Positions 11,904-13,366 of a stretch of 13,366 bases of DNA are shown here, in pieces. Where the stretch lies: positions 1 to 13,366 of the forward strand of contig CAZUVE010000075.1 of NCBI GenBank assembly GCA_964623735.1, written 5' to 3'. The notes beneath the pieces were generated by a model. That model saw only the letters and a program-made list of their open reading frames with translations. It made no database searches and was not told the DNA's origin. How positions within the stretch are numbered: the first letter of the stretch is position 1; each line of letters begins with the position of its first letter. Origin of the DNA: SW-9-67-25 sp964623735 (GTDB lineage: Archaea; Halobacteriota; Halobacteria; Halobacteriales; Haloarculaceae). The position numbers and the translations under genes were made by a program.

Positions 11904-13366
11904 ATGGCGATTGATGACACGGGAGGCCGAGATGGGGGTGCTGCTGGGGTAGCGCCAGAGGGCGACGGGGGAGCGACGGTCGGCGAGTACTCGTGGGACG
12001 AGTTCCGCCGCGAGGAACACAGTGGGGGATCGTTCGAGCCCGCCGACTACCTGGGGTTCGACCCGAGGGACCTCCCGCGGCGTCTCGAGGCAGGTGCGAG
12101 TGCTGCCGAGACGGTGGCCGAGGGGTGGGAGCAGTTCCGTGACCCGGACGAAGTGCGGATCGCGAAGGGGCGGTACAACTGGGAACACTTCAAAGAGGAG
12201 TACTACTACGACAGCGAGGGTAACCCTCCGCGGGACAGCGACGGCTCGAAGGTCCCGTTCGAGCCCGCCGACTACCTGGGGTTCGACCCCGGTGAGACCG
12301 CGTGGCGACTCGGCGAGGCGGACGCGCTGGCCTCGAACCTCGAGTCGATGGTCGAAGATCGGACCGTCGACGTGCTGGAGGATCTCGACGAGGACGACTT
12401 CTTCTCGACGCAGGACGGCGCCACGACGGTCGTCAACCGGTACGACCTCGAGAAGGCCGTCCCCGTGGAGAAGAAACGGCACTTCGTGGAGGAACACCGC
12501 TACTGGGTGAACAAGCCCTACACGTGTATCGTGATCTTCCACTCGCGCAAGGAGAACGAGCGCAAGTACTACGTCCTCGAGCCCCACATGAACGAGATCG
12601 AGGCCGACCTCCGCGAGTTCATGTCGGGGAAGCTGAAGACAGCCATCAAATACTCCGACGACGACGTCATCGTCGAGGGAGACGAGGCAGACCGGGCGGA
12701 GGTTATCCAGCGCGAGGCCGAGCGGCTCCTCGACAGGTACGACCTCTACGATGAGCCCGCAAACGGCTCCGGGTCCGGGTTCGTCGGCTCGGTCAAGGGG
12801 ATGCTCGGGATGGGCGCCGCGGACACGAACGGGACGGAGACACCCTCCTCGCTCGAGGGGATCGAGGCGCGTCCGGAGCCGATCGTTCTCGCAGAGGACC
12901 CCGAGACGCTCTCGGAGTACCAGGTCGAGAAGCTCCTCTACCTCCTCAAGCGCGATTTCATCGGATACGGGAAGATCGACCCGGTCAAACACGACATCAA
13001 CGTCGAGGACATCTCCTGTAACGGGTACAACTCGCGGGTGTTCGTCTACCACACGGACTACGAGCAGATCATCACGAACGTCGAACACGGCGAGGACGAA
13101 CTCGACGAGTTCGTCGTGAAGCTGGCCCAGCGCTCGGGAAAAGGCATCAGCAAGCGCCAGCCACAGGTCGACGCCACGCTCCCCGACGGCTCCCGGGCAC
13201 AGCTGACGCTCGGCCGCGAAGTCTCCGACCACGGGACAAACTACACCATCCGACAGTTCAAGGACGTCCCGTTCACGCCGATCGACCTCATCAACTGGAA
13301 CACGTTCAACCTGGACGAGATGGCCTTCCTGTGGCTGTGTATCGAGAACCACAAGTCGCTGCTGTT
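11904..13366 (+). CDS. PilB/GspE-type secretion or pilus assembly ATPase, N-terminal part (runs off the window)
   Basis: The frame is open for 487 codons and is cut by the window end. It is the N-terminal region of a haloarchaeal type II/IV secretion ATPase, the motor of type IV pilus or related surface filaments. The first about 130 residues are acidic and contain two copies of a module: [SN]W-x-x-F followed by FEPADYLGFDP, at about residues 36-54 and 91-129. Next comes the conserved region VNRYDLEKAVPVEKKRHF, RYWVNKPYTCIVIFH and KLKTAIKYSDDDV. After a Gly/Ser-rich linker (about 290-320) comes the start of the ATPase N-domain (LSEYQVEKLLYLLKRDFIGYGKIDP, SCNGYNSRVFVYH, QVDATLPDGSRAQLTLG). The Walker motifs lie beyond the end. 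In-frame alternative starts are ATG 11889 and GTG 11892, after a stop at 11886; 11904 fits a T-rich promoter run best. Which paralogue this is cannot be told. Confidence 0.85.
   Translation, partial: MAIDDTGGRDGGAAGVAPEGDGGATVGEYSWDEFRREEHSGGSFEPADYLGFDPRDLPRRLEAGASAAETVAEGWEQFRDPDEVRIAKGRYNWEHFKEEYYYDSEGNPPRDSDGSKVPFEPADYLGFDPGETAWRLGEADALASNLESMVEDRTVDVLEDLDEDDFFSTQDGATTVVNRYDLEKAVPVEKKRHFVEEHRYWVNKPYTCIVIFHSRKENERKYYVLEPHMNEIEADLREFMSGKLKTAIKYSDDDVIVEGDEADRAEVIQREAERLLDRYDLYDEPANGSGSGFVGSVKGMLGMGAADTNGTETPSSLEGIEARPEPIVLAEDPETLSEYQVEKLLYLLKRDFIGYGKIDPVKHDINVEDISCNGYNSRVFVYHTDYEQIITNVEHGEDELDEFVVKLAQRSGKGISKRQPQVDATLPDGSRAQLTLGREVSDHGTNYTIRQFKDVPFTPIDLINWNTFNLDEMAFLWLCIENHKSLL
12031..12289 (+). 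repeat. 34-bp exact direct repeat inside the PilB-type gene
   Basis: The 34 bases at 12031-12064 recur without any change at 12256-12289, 225 bp (75 codons) apart and in frame; both encode FEPADYLGFDP. The flanking bases differ on both sides. Upstream of each copy is a diverged match at protein level (YSWDEFRREE and YNWEHFKEEY). So a module has been duplicated in tandem, while the core has been kept identical at DNA level. Confidence 0.85.

Noticed and set aside
11451..13352. A 633-codon minus-strand frame opposite the PilB-type gene
   Set aside because: It is antisense to a gene with clear family motifs and itself shows only the repetitive Val/Leu/Asp pattern of a shadow frame.

Overview
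The window is about 13.4 kb of chromosome-like DNA from a halophilic archaeon (class Halobacteria). The GC content is very high, the proteins are rich in Asp and Glu, start codons often lie about 27-30 nt behind an archaeal TATA box (leaderless transcripts), and many genes have clear haloarchaeal relatives: a DUF5805/Xer pair, a SAMP2 ubiquitin-like modifier, an LrpA1/AspB3 pair and a PilB-type ATPase. A position within or near the Haloarcula/Halomicrobium group is plausible but unproven.

Layout. Positions 102-821 (+) encode a class I glutamine amidotransferase. A 597-bp gap (822-1418) follows, with a likely terminator, an orphan consensus TATA box followed by three hairpins (candidate small RNA), a 75-bp element with 13-bp terminal inverted repeats, and an AT-rich promoter zone. 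At 1419-2833 (+), a small two-part DNA-binding protein (DUF5805-like) overlaps by ATGA a complete tyrosine recombinase. At 3111-3470 lies the wreck of a second, unrelated phage-type integrase: an N-terminal piece joined directly to a C-terminal piece, cut off exactly where the convergent fibrillarin gene ends. At 4922-3466 (-), Nop5 and fibrillarin, the core of the box C/D RNA 2'-O-methylation machine, overlap by GTGA.

From 9910 to 5122 every gene is on the minus strand: a redoxin, a BtpA-family protein, an O-methyltransferase, SAMP2, an acyl-CoA ligase and a YjbQ/UPF0047 protein. They look like ordinary housekeeping or metabolic genes in short units. At 10013-11646 (+), an Lrp-type regulator and a class I aminotransferase overlap by ATGA, the known lrpA1-aspB3 arrangement. 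From 11904 to the window end (+) runs the N-terminal part of a PilB/GspE-type secretion or pilus ATPase that carries a duplicated N-terminal module.

Most notable signals: a short motif (core TTACAGCAATC) seen in several gaps but not noticed in genes, often beside a GC-rich palindrome; a SAMP2 with no lysine at all, so it cannot form the K58-linked chains described for the Haloferax protein; the in-frame 34-bp exact repeat in the pilus ATPase; the decayed integrase; and a structured RNA candidate behind the orphan promoter. I saw no tRNA, rRNA, CRISPR array, IS element or replication origin.
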